Shown here: in pieces, positions 8,001 to 16,747 of the stretch
Layout: every line of letters begins with the position of its first letter
How positions within the stretch are numbered: position 1 is the stretch's first letter
Source of the DNA: DATMRF01 sp035566435
Lineage (GTDB): Bacteria > Verrucomicrobiota > Verrucomicrobiia > Limisphaerales > UBA8199
Length of the DNA: 64,000 bases
Assembly: GCA_035566435.1 (NCBI GenBank)
Contig: DATMRF010000105.1
Location: 1 to 64,000 of the forward strand
Direction: 5' to 3'
Program-made: the position numbers and the translations under genes
Notes under the pieces: model-generated
Databases searched by the model: none
What the model saw: only the letters and a program-made list of their open reading frames with translations
What the model was told of the DNA's origin: nothing

Positions 8001-9007
8001 CCCTGGACGTGAACGGTACGGTCACGGCGACCGCGTTTTCCGGCAACGGCTCGACTTTGGGGAATGTGAACGCTGCCACGCTGGGTGGCCTGGCCAGTTC
8101 CGGGTTCTGGAAAACGACAGGCAATGCCGGTACTACACCTGGCGCGAACTTTATCGGCACTACGGACAATCAGGCGCTGCTGATTCGCGGGAGCTTCGTG
8201 GGCATTGGGCGGTCCACTGCTGTTGGCTCGGAGTACTTTGGTGTTGAAGCGCCTGTCGCATCCGGCTATGGCGGGATGTATATAGATACTTCCGGCGCAA
8301 CCGCTCAGCCCTTCTACGGTTACTCGCTCGCGGGTTCGGGAAGAGCGTGGACCTATCTCGATGGCAACGACGCCAATAAATGGAAACTAAACGTCGCCGG
8401 TGGGGACCGGGTGACCGTGACAACTGCCGGCAATGTCGGCATCGGGCTGACGACGCCTGCCTTTCTGTTGCAGCTTGCGAGCGACTCGGCCGGCAAGCCC
8501 AACGGCGGTTCCTGGGCGAATACTTCAGACGCCCGCGCGAAGAAAAACATCCAGCCGCTCACGGGCGCGTTGGACAAGCTGGCGAAACTGCGCGGGGTGA
8601 CGTTCGAATGGCGTAACCCGGAGGACCACGCCAACCAGACGACTCCCCAGGGAGGTTTTGTGGCGCAAGAAGTGGAGCAAGCGTTTCCGGAATGGGTTCG
8701 AGAGGTCCCTGGCGCCGTCCACGACAAAGACCTCACGCCCGACGGAAAAATCAAGAGTCTCTCCCTGCCTTTCGAATTCGACGCGCTGGTGGTGGAGGGG
8801 CTCCGCCAGTTGCGGGCTGAAAAGGATGCCCAAATCGCGGCGCTGCGGAACACCAATGCCGAGGTGCAAAAGGCCCTGTCTGCGCAAAAGGAGATCACCG
8901 CGCAAATGGAGGCCCGCCTGGCTGCGCTTGAAAAAGCCTTCGCGGGACTGGGCGATAAATCGATTGGTGTTTTAGCGGCGAACGGGAGTCCTGCAAGAGA
9001 GAAATGA
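5048..9007 (+). CDS. Secreted GGG-repeat fibre protein with S74 chaperone C-terminus
   Basis: The 1319-residue protein has a signal peptide (1-26, cleaved near LRAQ). A conserved N-terminal module (27-125, from TAFTYQG to TPTPYAIYA) follows. Then come dozens of degenerate 14-20-residue repeats of the type x-IGGG-xx-N-x-I, like trimeric beta-roll heads of YadA-type adhesins and phage fibres. A FVWADSQN-x-DF segment occurs twice, near 697 and 953. The end (from S1160) matches the Peptidase_S74 intramolecular chaperone: S1160 and K1165 in SDARAK align with the Ser-Lys pair used for self-cleavage in phage endosialidases, and a coiled coil follows. A trimeric surface or released fibre is likely. 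A paralogue lies at 48232. Confidence 0.85.
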   Translation: MNLTSRQLRILVLTLLAAFAAPNLRAQGTAFTYQGSLHNNGSPATGLYDLTFTLFDTNSAGNVIAGPLTNSPTPVTNGLFTVTLDFGATPFNGNGRWLEIGVRTNGGAIFSTLTPRQQLTPTPYAIYANTASNLSGTLPSSQLGGTYGNPVTLNNGANVFDGSFYGQFFGSSFVGGNFVGNFVGSGSSLVDVWHTGGNFGTVPLLNFLGTTDNQPLIIKVNGVEAARFEPTSDTPNVVHGYGGNYVQPGLPGVTIGGGGTASGNQPNIVTNNGNYATIAGGYHDTVSGYGGAILGGSVNLAGGSFAVIGGGQFNNNLGDYAFIGSGIYNNVTTNSYTSVLGGGYANFMNGPWSVIAGGYYNTNNALVGFIGCGDFNICTTNASYSFVGGGFQNAMDGYLGTIGGGAYNAVGSYEATIGGGGGNNIGTNVDYAFIGGGIGNVIKPGSGYSVIAGGNNNAIQTNSAFTVIGGGDRNSVQATAGDSVIGGGFNNTILTNADHAVIGGGWQNAIQVYAWESVISGGALNSIAPFAQWSVIGGGDVNTNGSSFSGIGAGIDNVIQTNSLYSFIGGGGYNQIGTNSNASFIGGGFVNSIGATASRATVSGGNGNAIQNNSTAATIGGGIANVIGSNSIVATIAGGNFNYVGSFSAQAAIGGGLDNTNAGFASTIPGGYLNQASGAYTFAAGQRAKALHQGAFVWADSQNLDFSSTTFNQFSVRANGGVVFDTGGAGITLDGLPALAGGLNNANSASQSFTGGGTENSILLGANDSTISGGFQNTILSNAADCFIGGGYQNTILPGAFYATITAGASNTNGSYFATIGGGGGNNIGTNCASATIGGGFTHTISNNTFDATIAGGSFHIIGSNSYYTTIGGGHVNWIQDNATASTIGGGWLNAIQSSAISSVIGGGSNNVVLPNSLFATIPGGNQNTATSYAFAAGNRAKALTQGAFVWADSQNADFASTANDQFLIRAQGGVGINRNNPASALDVNGTVTATAFSGNGSTLGNVNAATLGGLASSGFWKTTGNAGTTPGANFIGTTDNQALLIRGSFVGIGRSTAVGSEYFGVEAPVASGYGGMYIDTSGATAQPFYGYSLAGSGRAWTYLDGNDANKWKLNVAGGDRVTVTTAGNVGIGLTTPAFLLQLASDSAGKPNGGSWANTSDARAKKNIQPLTGALDKLAKLRGVTFEWRNPEDHANQTTPQGGFVAQEVEQAFPEWVREVPGAVHDKDLTPDGKIKSLSLPFEFDALVVEGLRQLRAEKDAQIAALRNTNAEVQKALSAQKEITAQMEARLAALEKAFAGLGDKSIGVLAANGSPAREK

Positions 9008-9073
9008 CGTGGCACAACAGGGCCGCGCGCGAGAGCTTGCCAACGGGGCAGGGGGCTTGTTTAATGCGCGTTA

Positions 9074-10411
9074 ATGTTGCAGCAGCAAACCATCAACCGG
9101 TCCGCGAGCTTTTCGGGCATCGGCCTGCACAGCGGCAACCCGGTGACGATGACGTTTTTGCCTGCTCAGCCAAACACGGGGGTGCGGTTTCGAAGGTTGG
9201 ATCTCGAGGGGAAACCCGAAATTGAAGCGCGGGTCGAGAACGTCATCGAGAACAATCGCTCCACCACGCTCGCCAAGGGCAACACGCGGGTGCATACGGT
9301 CGAGCACGTGCTGGCGACGTTCGCCGGCTACGGGATCGATAATGCCATTGTGGAGCTGGATGCGAATGAGCCGCCGATTGGCGACGGCAGCGCGCGCGAG
9401 TACTGCAAGCTAATCCAATCCGCCGGGATCGTGGCGCAGGATGAGCGCCGGGATGCTTATGTAGTTTCCTCGCCCATCGAGTTGGAAATGGGCGAGACGG
9501 TGATGACGCTGTTCCCGGATGAAGTGTTCAAGATCACTTGCACCAGCTCCGACCGGCAGGGCCGGTTCACTCAGTTTTACAGCGTGGAATTGTCGCCGAC
9601 GAACTGGGAAAAGGAACTGGCCCACGCGCGCACGTTCTGTTTTTTCGAGGAGATCGAGTTTCTCATCAAGAACGGGTTAATCCGCGGCGGCAGCCTCGAG
9701 AACGCGGTCGTGATCCGTGATGACGCGGTGCTGACCACGGAGCCGTTGCGGTATCCCGATGAATTTGTGCGCCACAAAATGCTGGATATCGTCGGCGACC
9801 TTTCGCTGCTGGGACGGCCGGTGCACGGTCATTTGATCGCCGTGAAACCGAACCACGCCGGCAATTGCGAGCTGGTGCGGCGCCTCGCAGCCCAAAGCCG
9901 CCGGTCCCAGAGTTTCGCCCCGCCGCCGCCGTCGCGGCCGGCTTCCGCTCCCGACGACACGGCCGAGCTCCGCGGCCAGGAGGGGGCCATGGAAACAGAT
10001 GGCATTTTGCGGTTGCTGCCGCACCGGTATCCTTTCCTGATGGTCGATCGCGTCGTCAAGGTCGAAGGCAATCGCATTACCGCGCTGAAAAATGTGACCA
10101 TTAACGAGCCCTTTTTTCAGGGCCATTTTCCGGGTCACCCGATCATGCCCGGCGTGCTGCAATTGGAGGCGATTGCGCAGGTCGCCGGCATCCTGATGCT
10201 GCGCCAGGCCGAAAACGCCGGGCAGCTTGCCTACTTCATGTCGGCGGAGGACGTGAAATGGCGCAAACCGGTGCTGCCGGGCGACGCCTTGATCATCGAG
10301 GTGGAGATGACCAAAATGCGGGGCAAGATCGGCAAGGCCAAAGGCATTTGCAAAGTCCAGGGCGAGGTGGTGAGCGAAGCGGAAGTTACGTTTATGCTTC
10401 GGGAAGCGTGA
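9074..10411 (+). CDS. lpxC/fabZ: Bifunctional UDP-3-O-acyl-GlcNAc deacetylase / 3-hydroxyacyl-ACP dehydratase
   Basis: This 445-residue fusion joins LpxC, which commits UDP-acyl-GlcNAc to lipid A synthesis, to FabZ, which dehydrates 3-hydroxyacyl-ACP and so competes for the same acyl pool. LpxC occupies residues 1-275: zinc ligands H78 (VEH), H234 and D238 (HKMLD), with H261 (NHAG) as the catalytic histidine. A proline/alanine-rich linker (about 280-305) leads to FabZ (306-445), with HRYPFLMVDRV and GHFPGHPIMPGV, the active-site histidine segment, then LEAIAQ. The fusion is known in Bacteroidota and other phyla. lpxA follows 88 bases later, so this is a lipid A operon. Confidence 0.95.
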   Translation: MLQQQTINRSASFSGIGLHSGNPVTMTFLPAQPNTGVRFRRLDLEGKPEIEARVENVIENNRSTTLAKGNTRVHTVEHVLATFAGYGIDNAIVELDANEPPIGDGSAREYCKLIQSAGIVAQDERRDAYVVSSPIELEMGETVMTLFPDEVFKITCTSSDRQGRFTQFYSVELSPTNWEKELAHARTFCFFEEIEFLIKNGLIRGGSLENAVVIRDDAVLTTEPLRYPDEFVRHKMLDIVGDLSLLGRPVHGHLIAVKPNHAGNCELVRRLAAQSRRSQSFAPPPPSRPASAPDDTAELRGQEGAMETDGILRLLPHRYPFLMVDRVVKVEGNRITALKNVTINEPFFQGHFPGHPIMPGVLQLEAIAQVAGILMLRQAENAGQLAYFMSAEDVKWRKPVLPGDALIIEVEMTKMRGKIGKAKGICKVQGEVVSEAEVTFMLREA

Positions 10412-10499
10412 TCGAATTGCGGCCTGGGGAAGAGCGAGTCAAAGCTGGAATCAGCGCCCAATACTAGACGAGCGGTGATGCCGAATTCTAGGGTATGAT

Positions 10500-11267
10500 A
10501 TGATTCATCCGACGGCGGTGGTGCATCAGAAGGCGGAGATTGGCCCGGACTGCGCCATCGGGCCGTATTGCGTGATCGGGGAGCATGTGGTGCTGGGCGC
10601 TCGTTGCCGGCTCCACTCCCACGTCGTGCTCGACGGCCACACGCGGCTGGGCGAAGGGAATAACATCTTCCCGTTTGCGAGCATCGGCCTGCAAACGCAG
10701 GACTTGAAGTGGAAAGGGGGCCTCACCCGGACAGAAATCGGCAATAACAACACGTTTCGTGAGTGTGTGACGATCCACAGCGCCACCGGCGACGGCGAAA
10801 CGACCGTGGTGGGGTCGGACAACCATATTCTCGCCTACTCCCACATCGCCCACAACGTGACGATGGGCAGCGGCGTGATCATGTCAAATGTGGCCACACT
10901 CGCCGGGCACGTCCGGGTGGAGGATTACGCCGTGGTCGGCGGGCTGGCGGCGATCCACCAGTTTTGCCGGATTGGGAAGATGTCCATTATCGGCGGCTGT
11001 TCGAAGGTGGTGCAGGACGTGCCTCCGTTCATGCTCGCGGATGGCAACCCGGCCGAAACGCGAACCGTAAACAAGGTCGGGCTGGAGCGGAACGGTGTTC
11101 CGGAGGCTGCGCAGGCGGCACTCCGGCAGGCGTATAAAATTCTCTTTCGCGAAGGACTCACGATTCCGAATGCGCTCGCGCGCATTGAGCAAGATCTGCC
11201 GCAGTTGCCTGAGATCCAGCACCTCGTGGAGTTCGTTCGCACGAGCGAGCGGGGAATCAGCAAATGA
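10500..11267 (+). CDS. lpxA: UDP-N-acetylglucosamine acyltransferase
   Basis: The 255-residue LpxA transfers 3-hydroxyacyl from ACP to UDP-GlcNAc, the first lipid A step. The left-handed parallel beta-helix hexapeptides are clear from IHPTAVVHQKAEIG through the AHNVTMGSGVIMSN region, where the active-site histidine lies (equivalent to H125 of E. coli). The C-terminal helical domain starts near residue 190. Length is close to the usual 255-262. The stop overlaps the rsmI start by four bases (ATGA). It acts directly before the LpxC encoded upstream. Confidence 0.95.
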   Translation: MIHPTAVVHQKAEIGPDCAIGPYCVIGEHVVLGARCRLHSHVVLDGHTRLGEGNNIFPFASIGLQTQDLKWKGGLTRTEIGNNNTFRECVTIHSATGDGETTVVGSDNHILAYSHIAHNVTMGSGVIMSNVATLAGHVRVEDYAVVGGLAAIHQFCRIGKMSIIGGCSKVVQDVPPFMLADGNPAETRTVNKVGLERNGVPEAAQAALRQAYKILFREGLTIPNALARIEQDLPQLPEIQHLVEFVRTSERGISK

Positions 11268-11965
11268 GCGAGAACCTGCCGGCGCTCACGGCCAGCACGC
11301 TTTACCTGGTCGCGACGCCCATTGGCAACCTGGAGGACATCACTCTTCGCGCCCTGCGGACCCTTAAAGAGTGCGACGTCGTCGCCGCGGAGGACACGCG
11401 GCGAACCGGCCTGTTGCTGAAGCACTTCGGCATTTCCAGGCCGCTATTGAGCTATTTCCAGTTTAACGAAGCCCGGCGCAGCGAGGAAATCCTCGAACGC
11501 TTGAAACGGGGCGAAAAGGTGGCGCTGGTGACCGATGCCGGGAGCCCGGGGATTAGCGATCCCGGGGAGCGCGTCGTGAGGGCGGCTCTTGCGGCCGGCT
11601 TGAGGGTTGAGTCGGTCCCGGGACCATGTGCGTTGGTGGCGGCTTTGACGGCGAGCGGGTTGGGAACCGAAGAGTTCCATTTCATCGGGTTCCTGGCGCA
11701 TAAGTCGGGACAGCGCCGGAAGAAACTGGAGGAGTTGAAGGGTTTCGCCGGGACTCTAATCCTCTATGAATCCCCCTATCGGCTCGAAAAGCTGCTGGTG
11801 GAACTGAGCGAAGTGTTCCCCGAGCGGTCGGTGGTGGTAGCACGCGAGCTGACCAAAAAGTTCGAGGAATACATTCGCGGCATGCCGGCGGAACTGTTGG
11901 CGGAGGTTCAGCGGCGGCCGCGGAAAGGGGAGTTTGTGGTGATGGTGGGCGGGGCAGGGGGCTGA
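11264..11965 (+). CDS. rsmI: 16S rRNA (cytidine-1402 2'-O)-methyltransferase
   Basis: The 233-residue protein belongs to the tetrapyrrole-methylase superfamily, RsmI branch. It methylates the ribose of C1402 in the ribosomal P site using S-adenosylmethionine. Diagnostic segments are LYLVATPIGNLEDIT, AAEDTRRTG, ALVTDAGSPGISDPG and GPCALVAALTASGL. The C-terminal extension after residue 205 is shorter than in E. coli, which has about 286 residues. Translation is coupled to lpxA by a four-base overlap. Confidence 0.93.
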   Translation: MSENLPALTASTLYLVATPIGNLEDITLRALRTLKECDVVAAEDTRRTGLLLKHFGISRPLLSYFQFNEARRSEEILERLKRGEKVALVTDAGSPGISDPGERVVRAALAAGLRVESVPGPCALVAALTASGLGTEEFHFIGFLAHKSGQRRKKLEELKGFAGTLILYESPYRLEKLLVELSEVFPERSVVVARELTKKFEEYIRGMPAELLAEVQRRPRKGEFVVMVGGAGG

Positions 11966-12148
11966 GGCCCGTTTGTTGTAGGTGATTTATTGTGCTTGCA
12001 TAAGTTAGGCCTTCGGCGTAAGAAAGTCGCATCTCAGCCGTAAAGACATGATGTCATGGGAATTGTCCTTTGGCCGTTGGGGGGACGATTTGAGACCTGT
12101 GGTTGGGACCGTGCATCAGGTCCGAGCGGCTGATCAACCAGAAAACCT

Positions 12149-12472
12149 ATGCCGGCCAGACTATTCGTTGGGAATCTACCGTTCACCACAACCGAAAATG
12201 ACTTGCAGGATCACTTTGCCCAGGCGGGCGCGGTGGTTGCAGTCAACATTATGCAGGACCGTGCCACCGGTCGCTCCAGGGGCTTTGCGTTCATCGAGAT
12301 GGGGTCCCAGGAGGACGCGACCAAGGCCATCAACATGTTCCACCAGAAAGATTTCCAGGGCCGCGCCCTGACTGTCAACGAAGCGCGGCCGCGTGAGGAA
12401 CGTCCGGCGGGTGGGCGTGGCGGCGGCGGCGGCGGTGGCGGTGGCGGTGGCGGCTATCGCGACCGACACTAG
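12149..12472 (+). CDS. RRM-domain RNA-binding protein with glycine tail
   Basis: The 107-residue protein has one RNA recognition motif: RNP2 LFVGNL (5-10) and RNP1 RGFAFIEM (44-51). A basic linker (EARPREERP) and a 12-glycine run end in YRDRH. This is the small bacterial RRM/Gly-rich type found in cyanobacteria, planctomycetes and verrucomicrobia, often cold-induced. It probably binds single-stranded RNA as a chaperone. It is monocistronic; no known partner lies next to it. Confidence 0.92.
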   Translation: MPARLFVGNLPFTTTENDLQDHFAQAGAVVAVNIMQDRATGRSRGFAFIEMGSQEDATKAINMFHQKDFQGRALTVNEARPREERPAGGRGGGGGGGGGGGGYRDRH

Positions 12473-12722
12473 GCGGGCTTGGTTGCGGCCAAGCCGCACA
12501 TTCCCACCGCAGTTCTTTCGACCCCGCGCCAGCGTGGGCGAGCCTGTTTTGTCCGGTCGGGTGACCGGTGGAGGTGCCGTGTGCCTCATCAACTTACCCG
12601 CGGGCACGGACTTCGATACGATCAATGGTCTTGGTGTTTTTATCGATTCGTCCATTTCGCGCCTCCTCCTCTATATTCTACGCATTGCCAATGCGTGAAC
12701 GGGCAACCACTGCACAAATCAT
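12473..12722. other. Intergenic gap, no gene seen
   Basis: Short frames here lack starts and sensible composition. AT content rises after about 12600, consistent with the promoter region of the following gene. Confidence 0.5.
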
Positions 12723-15700
12723 GTGAACCAGTCCGAGGCCCATTCTGAATCGCGCGAGAACAAGCCTAACGGTTTGCGCGGATTCTGGAGTCTGATCGTG
12801 ACGCAGTTCGAAGGCGCGTTTAACGACAACGCGCTGCAGACTCTCGTGACCTTTATGGGGCTGGAGATGGCCCTCTCCGCCTGGTTGCATAATGCGCTGG
12901 TCCCCCTTGCCTCCGGTCTTCTGTCGCTGCCATTCTTGCTGTTTTCGATGTGGGGTGGGTTCCTGGCCGATCGGTTCAGCAAACGGACGGTCACGATCGG
13001 GGTGAAGTTACTCGAGATCCTGATCATGTCCTTTGCGACCCTGGGGTTGGCACTAAAGAACCTTCCAATGGGTTTGACGGCGATCTTTTTGATGGGCATC
13101 CACAGCGCGGTCTTCGGGCCGTCGAAATACGGGCTGTTGCCGGAGCTCTTGCCGGAGCGGCGGCTGTCGTGGGGCAACGGCATTCTCGAGTTGGGAACTT
13201 TTCTGGCCATCATTACGGGGATCGCTGCCGGGGGGCTGCTGTACAGCAATTTGCGCGGACGCGAGGCGTGGGCGGGTCTGCTGCTGATCGGGCTGGCGGC
13301 CGCTGGGTTTCTTTTCAGTCTGGGCATAACCCGGGTCCCTCCGGCCGCTCCGGACCGTAAGTTCAGTGCCAATTTTCTGGATGATTTGTGGACGCAGATT
13401 CAGTTCATGCGCCGGGACCACGTCCTTTGGCTTGCCTGCGTGGGCAACACGTATTTCTGGTTTCTCGCGCTGCTCCTCAAACAGGCGATCTTCTCCTACG
13501 GCTCTGATGTGCTTAAGGTGGGACCGGCCAATACGAGTTACTTATCGGCCGCAATGGCCATCGGGATTGGGCTGGGCAGTTTCGCTGCTGGCTACCTTTC
13601 TGGAGGGAAGATTGAGTACGGCCTGGTGCCGTTAGGGTCCGTGGGTTTGTCTATTTTCGCCGCCCTGCTTTCCAGGGAAGCCGTGTCCTTCGGCCAGGTG
13701 CTTTCGGTGGTGGCCGCCATCGGATTTTGCGGCGGCTTTTTTATCGTGCCAATCTCGGCTATTTTGCAGCACCGGCCCGCCAGCGCTCGCAAGGGAGTCG
13801 TCCTGGCCGCTGCGAACCTGTTGTCCTCGGCCGGATTGTGTGTGGCGGCGGGTTTTTACTGGATTCTCGCCGCACAGTTGCAACTCGGTCCGCGCGCCGT
13901 TTTTGCCATCGCCGCGTTAATGACCCTCGGGGCGACGTTCTATGTGGTTTGGCTGCTGCCCGACTCCCTGCTAAGATTCGTGCTTTGGGTCCTCACCCGG
14001 ACGGTTTATCGGATCCGCGTCGATGGCCGCGAGAATATCCCTGAGCGCGGCGGCGCGCTGTTCGTTTGCAACCATCTTTCCCTGGTGGATGCCCTGCTCC
14101 TGGCGGCCTCCACGGACCGCCACATCCGCTTCATTATGTATAAGGGCATATACGAGCTGCCCTGGATCAAACCTATCGCACGCATCATGCGCGCCATCCC
14201 GATTTCCTCGGAATTGCGCCCGCGCGAGATGTTGCACGCTTTACATACAGCCAGTGAAGCGATTCAAAACGGCGAGGTTGTCTGCATCTTCGCCGAAGGC
14301 CAAATCACGCGCATCGGCCACATGTTGCCTTTCCGGCGCGGTTTTGAACGCATCATGAAGGACGTGGAGGCGCCGATCATCCCAGTGGCTTTGGATGGCG
14401 TGTGGGGCAGCATTTTCAGCTTCGAGAAAGGCCGATTCCTGTGGAAGCTTCCCCGCCGGATTCCTTTCCCGGTGACGGTGAACTTCGGCCGGTCGATGCC
14501 GCACACCGCCACGCCGCTGCAAGTCCGCGAGGCAGTGCAGGAATTGATGGCGGAAGCCTGGAAGCATCGCAAAGACCGCATGCGACCGCTGCACCGCGCA
14601 TTCCTACGGACGGCGAGGCGACATCCATTCCGTTTCGCAATGGCGGACCCGCAAAACCCAGGTGTCAATTGCGCTTCTTCGCTCCTGCGCGCGATTTTTC
14701 TGGCGCGGCGTCTGAAGAAGACCTGGGCCGACCAGCAAATGGTGGGTCTGTTGCTGCCGCCTTCGGTGCCGGCGGCGCTGGTGAACTTTGCCGCGTTGTT
14801 AATGGGCAAGGTGCCGGTCAACCTGAACTACACCCTTTCGGAAGAGGCCCTGGCGTCGTGCATCCGCCAGTGCGAAATCAAGACCGTGCTGAGCTCCAGA
14901 ACGTTCCTCGAGAAAGTGAAGCTGAAGGCGCCCGTCCCGATGCTGTTTCTTGAGGATGTTGCCGGCCATCCCACTTTCCTGGAAAAACTTCGTGCTTTGC
15001 TGGGTGCCTGGGTGCTGCCCGCACGCTGGCTGGAGCGCAGCCTGGGGTCCGCGCGGAAAATCGGGTTGGATGACCTGGCCACCGTCATCTTTTCGAGCGG
15101 CAGCACCGGCGAGCCCAAGGGCGTCATGCTCAGCCACTACAATATTGGTTCCAACATCGACCAGCTCGAACAGGTTTTCGGTTTGGGCAAACGCGACGGC
15201 ATGTTGGGTGTCCTGCCGTTTTTCCACTCGTTTGGTTTCACCGGCACCTTGTGCCTGCCCGCAGTGCTCGGCGTGCGCGCGGTGTATTATCCAAACCCGC
15301 TCGATGCGAAGGCGATTGGGCCGCTGATCAGCCAGTACCGGCTGACGTTTTTGCTCGCGACGCCGACCTTCCTGCAGCTTTACCTCAGGAGTTGCGCTGC
15401 CGAGGACTTTGGCAGTTTGCGGGTGGTCATGACCGGCGCGGAAAAGCTTCCGGAACGGCTCGCGGCGGCATTCGAAGACCATTTCGGGATCCGGCCTCTT
15501 GAGGGTTACGGTTGCACTGAGTGCGGGCCGGCTGTAGCGGTCAGCACACATGATTTCAGGTCGGCCGGGTTCCGACAGGTGGGGGCCAAGCGGGGCAAAA
15601 TTGGCCACCCGGTGCCGGGGATGTGCGTGCGGATTGTCGAACCCGAGACCTTCGCGACGGTGGCGGTGGGGGAGCCCGGGCTGCTGCTGGTGCGCGGGCC

Positions 15701-16175
15701 CAACGTGATGCAAGGCTATCTGGGCCGGCCGGACAAGACCGCGGAGGTCCTGCGGGACGCGTGGTATGTGACCGGGGACGTCGCGATGATGGATGAGGAT
15801 GGTTTCCTGCAGATTACCGACCGCCTAAGCCGCTTCAGCAAGATCGGCGGCGAGATGGTGCCGCACATCAAGGTGGAGGAAAAGTTGCACGAATTGGTGG
15901 GCGTCACGGAACAAACATTCGTGGTGGCCGGTGTGCCGGACGAAAGAAAAGGCGAGCGTCTGGTGGTCCTGCACAAGCTGGGCGATTCGCAGTTGCGGAC
16001 GTGCCTCGAAAAACTCAGCCAGTGCGATTTGCCGAACCTGTGGAAGCCCCGAGGTGACCAGTTCTTTCGTGTGGACGCGTTCGCTTACCTGGGCACCGGC
16101 AAACTGGATTTGCGGAAGCTGCGCGAGACAGCGGCAGAACGGAGCGCTGAACATTCCGCCGACGTTAAAGCTTGA
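12723..16175 (+). CDS. aas: LplT-PlsC-acyl-ACP synthetase fusion (lysophospholipid uptake and re-acylation)
   Basis: The 1150-residue protein merges three activities. Residues 1-415 are a 12-helix MFS transporter like LplT, which flips lysophospholipid inward. Residues 430-620 are a PlsC-type acyltransferase with N450-H451 and D456 (NHLSLVD) and FAEGQ (E525). Residues about 640-1145 are an AMP-forming acyl-ACP synthetase with SSGSTGEPKG near 791-800 and YGCTECGP. In E. coli the last two form Aas (719 residues) and LplT is separate, so the fusion puts import, fatty-acid activation and re-acylation in one chain. The start is GTG (GTGAACCAG). The 3' end overlaps the convergent phosphoesterase gene by 11 bases. 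Confidence 0.9.
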   Translation: MNQSEAHSESRENKPNGLRGFWSLIVTQFEGAFNDNALQTLVTFMGLEMALSAWLHNALVPLASGLLSLPFLLFSMWGGFLADRFSKRTVTIGVKLLEILIMSFATLGLALKNLPMGLTAIFLMGIHSAVFGPSKYGLLPELLPERRLSWGNGILELGTFLAIITGIAAGGLLYSNLRGREAWAGLLLIGLAAAGFLFSLGITRVPPAAPDRKFSANFLDDLWTQIQFMRRDHVLWLACVGNTYFWFLALLLKQAIFSYGSDVLKVGPANTSYLSAAMAIGIGLGSFAAGYLSGGKIEYGLVPLGSVGLSIFAALLSREAVSFGQVLSVVAAIGFCGGFFIVPISAILQHRPASARKGVVLAAANLLSSAGLCVAAGFYWILAAQLQLGPRAVFAIAALMTLGATFYVVWLLPDSLLRFVLWVLTRTVYRIRVDGRENIPERGGALFVCNHLSLVDALLLAASTDRHIRFIMYKGIYELPWIKPIARIMRAIPISSELRPREMLHALHTASEAIQNGEVVCIFAEGQITRIGHMLPFRRGFERIMKDVEAPIIPVALDGVWGSIFSFEKGRFLWKLPRRIPFPVTVNFGRSMPHTATPLQVREAVQELMAEAWKHRKDRMRPLHRAFLRTARRHPFRFAMADPQNPGVNCASSLLRAIFLARRLKKTWADQQMVGLLLPPSVPAALVNFAALLMGKVPVNLNYTLSEEALASCIRQCEIKTVLSSRTFLEKVKLKAPVPMLFLEDVAGHPTFLEKLRALLGAWVLPARWLERSLGSARKIGLDDLATVIFSSGSTGEPKGVMLSHYNIGSNIDQLEQVFGLGKRDGMLGVLPFFHSFGFTGTLCLPAVLGVRAVYYPNPLDAKAIGPLISQYRLTFLLATPTFLQLYLRSCAAEDFGSLRVVMTGAEKLPERLAAAFEDHFGIRPLEGYGCTECGPAVAVSTHDFRSAGFRQVGAKRGKIGHPVPGMCVRIVEPETFATVAVGEPGLLLVRGPNVMQGYLGRPDKTAEVLRDAWYVTGDVAMMDEDGFLQITDRLSRFSKIGGEMVPHIKVEEKLHELVGVTEQTFVVAGVPDERKGERLVVLHKLGDSQLRTCLEKLSQCDLPNLWKPRGDQFFRVDAFAYLGTGKLDLRKLRETAAERSAEHSADVKA

Positions 16176-16629
16176 AATACTCGGACCGGGTACTCTTCCC
16201 GCCGCTTTCCAGGATGGCGACCGTGCGTTCCATGCCGAACCGCGATTTGCCCGCATAGCCCGGGTTGAAGAACAGGGTTCCTTGGATGGTTTCACAAAAA
16301 GGTTTGTGGGTATGCCCGAACACCACCACATCGGGCCGCTCCTGAGCCAGGCGCTCCCGGAGGGCATCGTCCGGCGCAGCAGGATTTACGATGTGGTGCA
16401 GCAGGAACTTGCGGCCCGCAAGTTCGAGCGTTTGCGTCAGCGGGTACCCAAAGCCCGGCTCATCGGTATTGCCGGACACAGCCGTCACCGGGGCGATCTG
16501 GCGCAGTTCCAGCAGAATCGAAGGTGTGCCGATGTCGCCCCCATGGAGAATATGCTCCACGCCTGCAAAGAGCCTGGGAATCTGCAGGTCGAAATAGTTG
16601 TGGGTGTCGGAAATGACGCCGATGTGCAT
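16165..16629 (-). CDS. YfcE/MJ0936-type metallophosphoesterase
   Basis: The 154-residue calcineurin-like phosphoesterase binds two metals and hydrolyses phosphodiesters; the physiological substrate is unknown. The full metal-site series is present: D-x-H at residues 8-10 (SDTHN), GGD near 32, GNTD near 55, an HH pair (LLHH), GHTH (FGHTHKP) and NPG. Length is typical of the compact YfcE family. It is convergent with the fusion gene at 12723 and overlaps its last 11 bases. Confidence 0.9.
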   Translation of the reverse strand: MHIGVISDTHNYFDLQIPRLFAGVEHILHGGDIGTPSILLELRQIAPVTAVSGNTDEPGFGYPLTQTLELAGRKFLLHHIVNPAAPDDALRERLAQERPDVVVFGHTHKPFCETIQGTLFFNPGYAGKSRFGMERTVAILESGGKSTRSEYFKL

Positions 16630-16640
16630 GGACGTGGGTC

Positions 16641-16680
16641 GTCAGGTTATCAGGTTTTCAAGTTATCAAGGGATCAGGTT
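16641..16680. repeat. Short direct-repeat tract (ATCAGGTT / TCAAGTTATCA variants)
   Basis: Four loosely repeated octamers of the type TCAGGTTA/TCAAGTTA lie directly upstream of the phosphoesterase gene. This is one of several similar simple tracts between genes here (also 17461, 42964, 47743 and 56816). Confidence 0.5.
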
Positions 16681-16747
16681 GCGGAAGCTGGTTCGCGACC
16701 AGCTAGAAATAGCCCAGGTACGGAGGGCCTGAACGGTTGCCAGCCAC

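Noticed and set aside
12004..12010. Consensus GTTAGGC heptamer before the RRM gene
   Set aside because: A single heptamer is expected by chance several times in 64 kb, and no partner box or stem was found.
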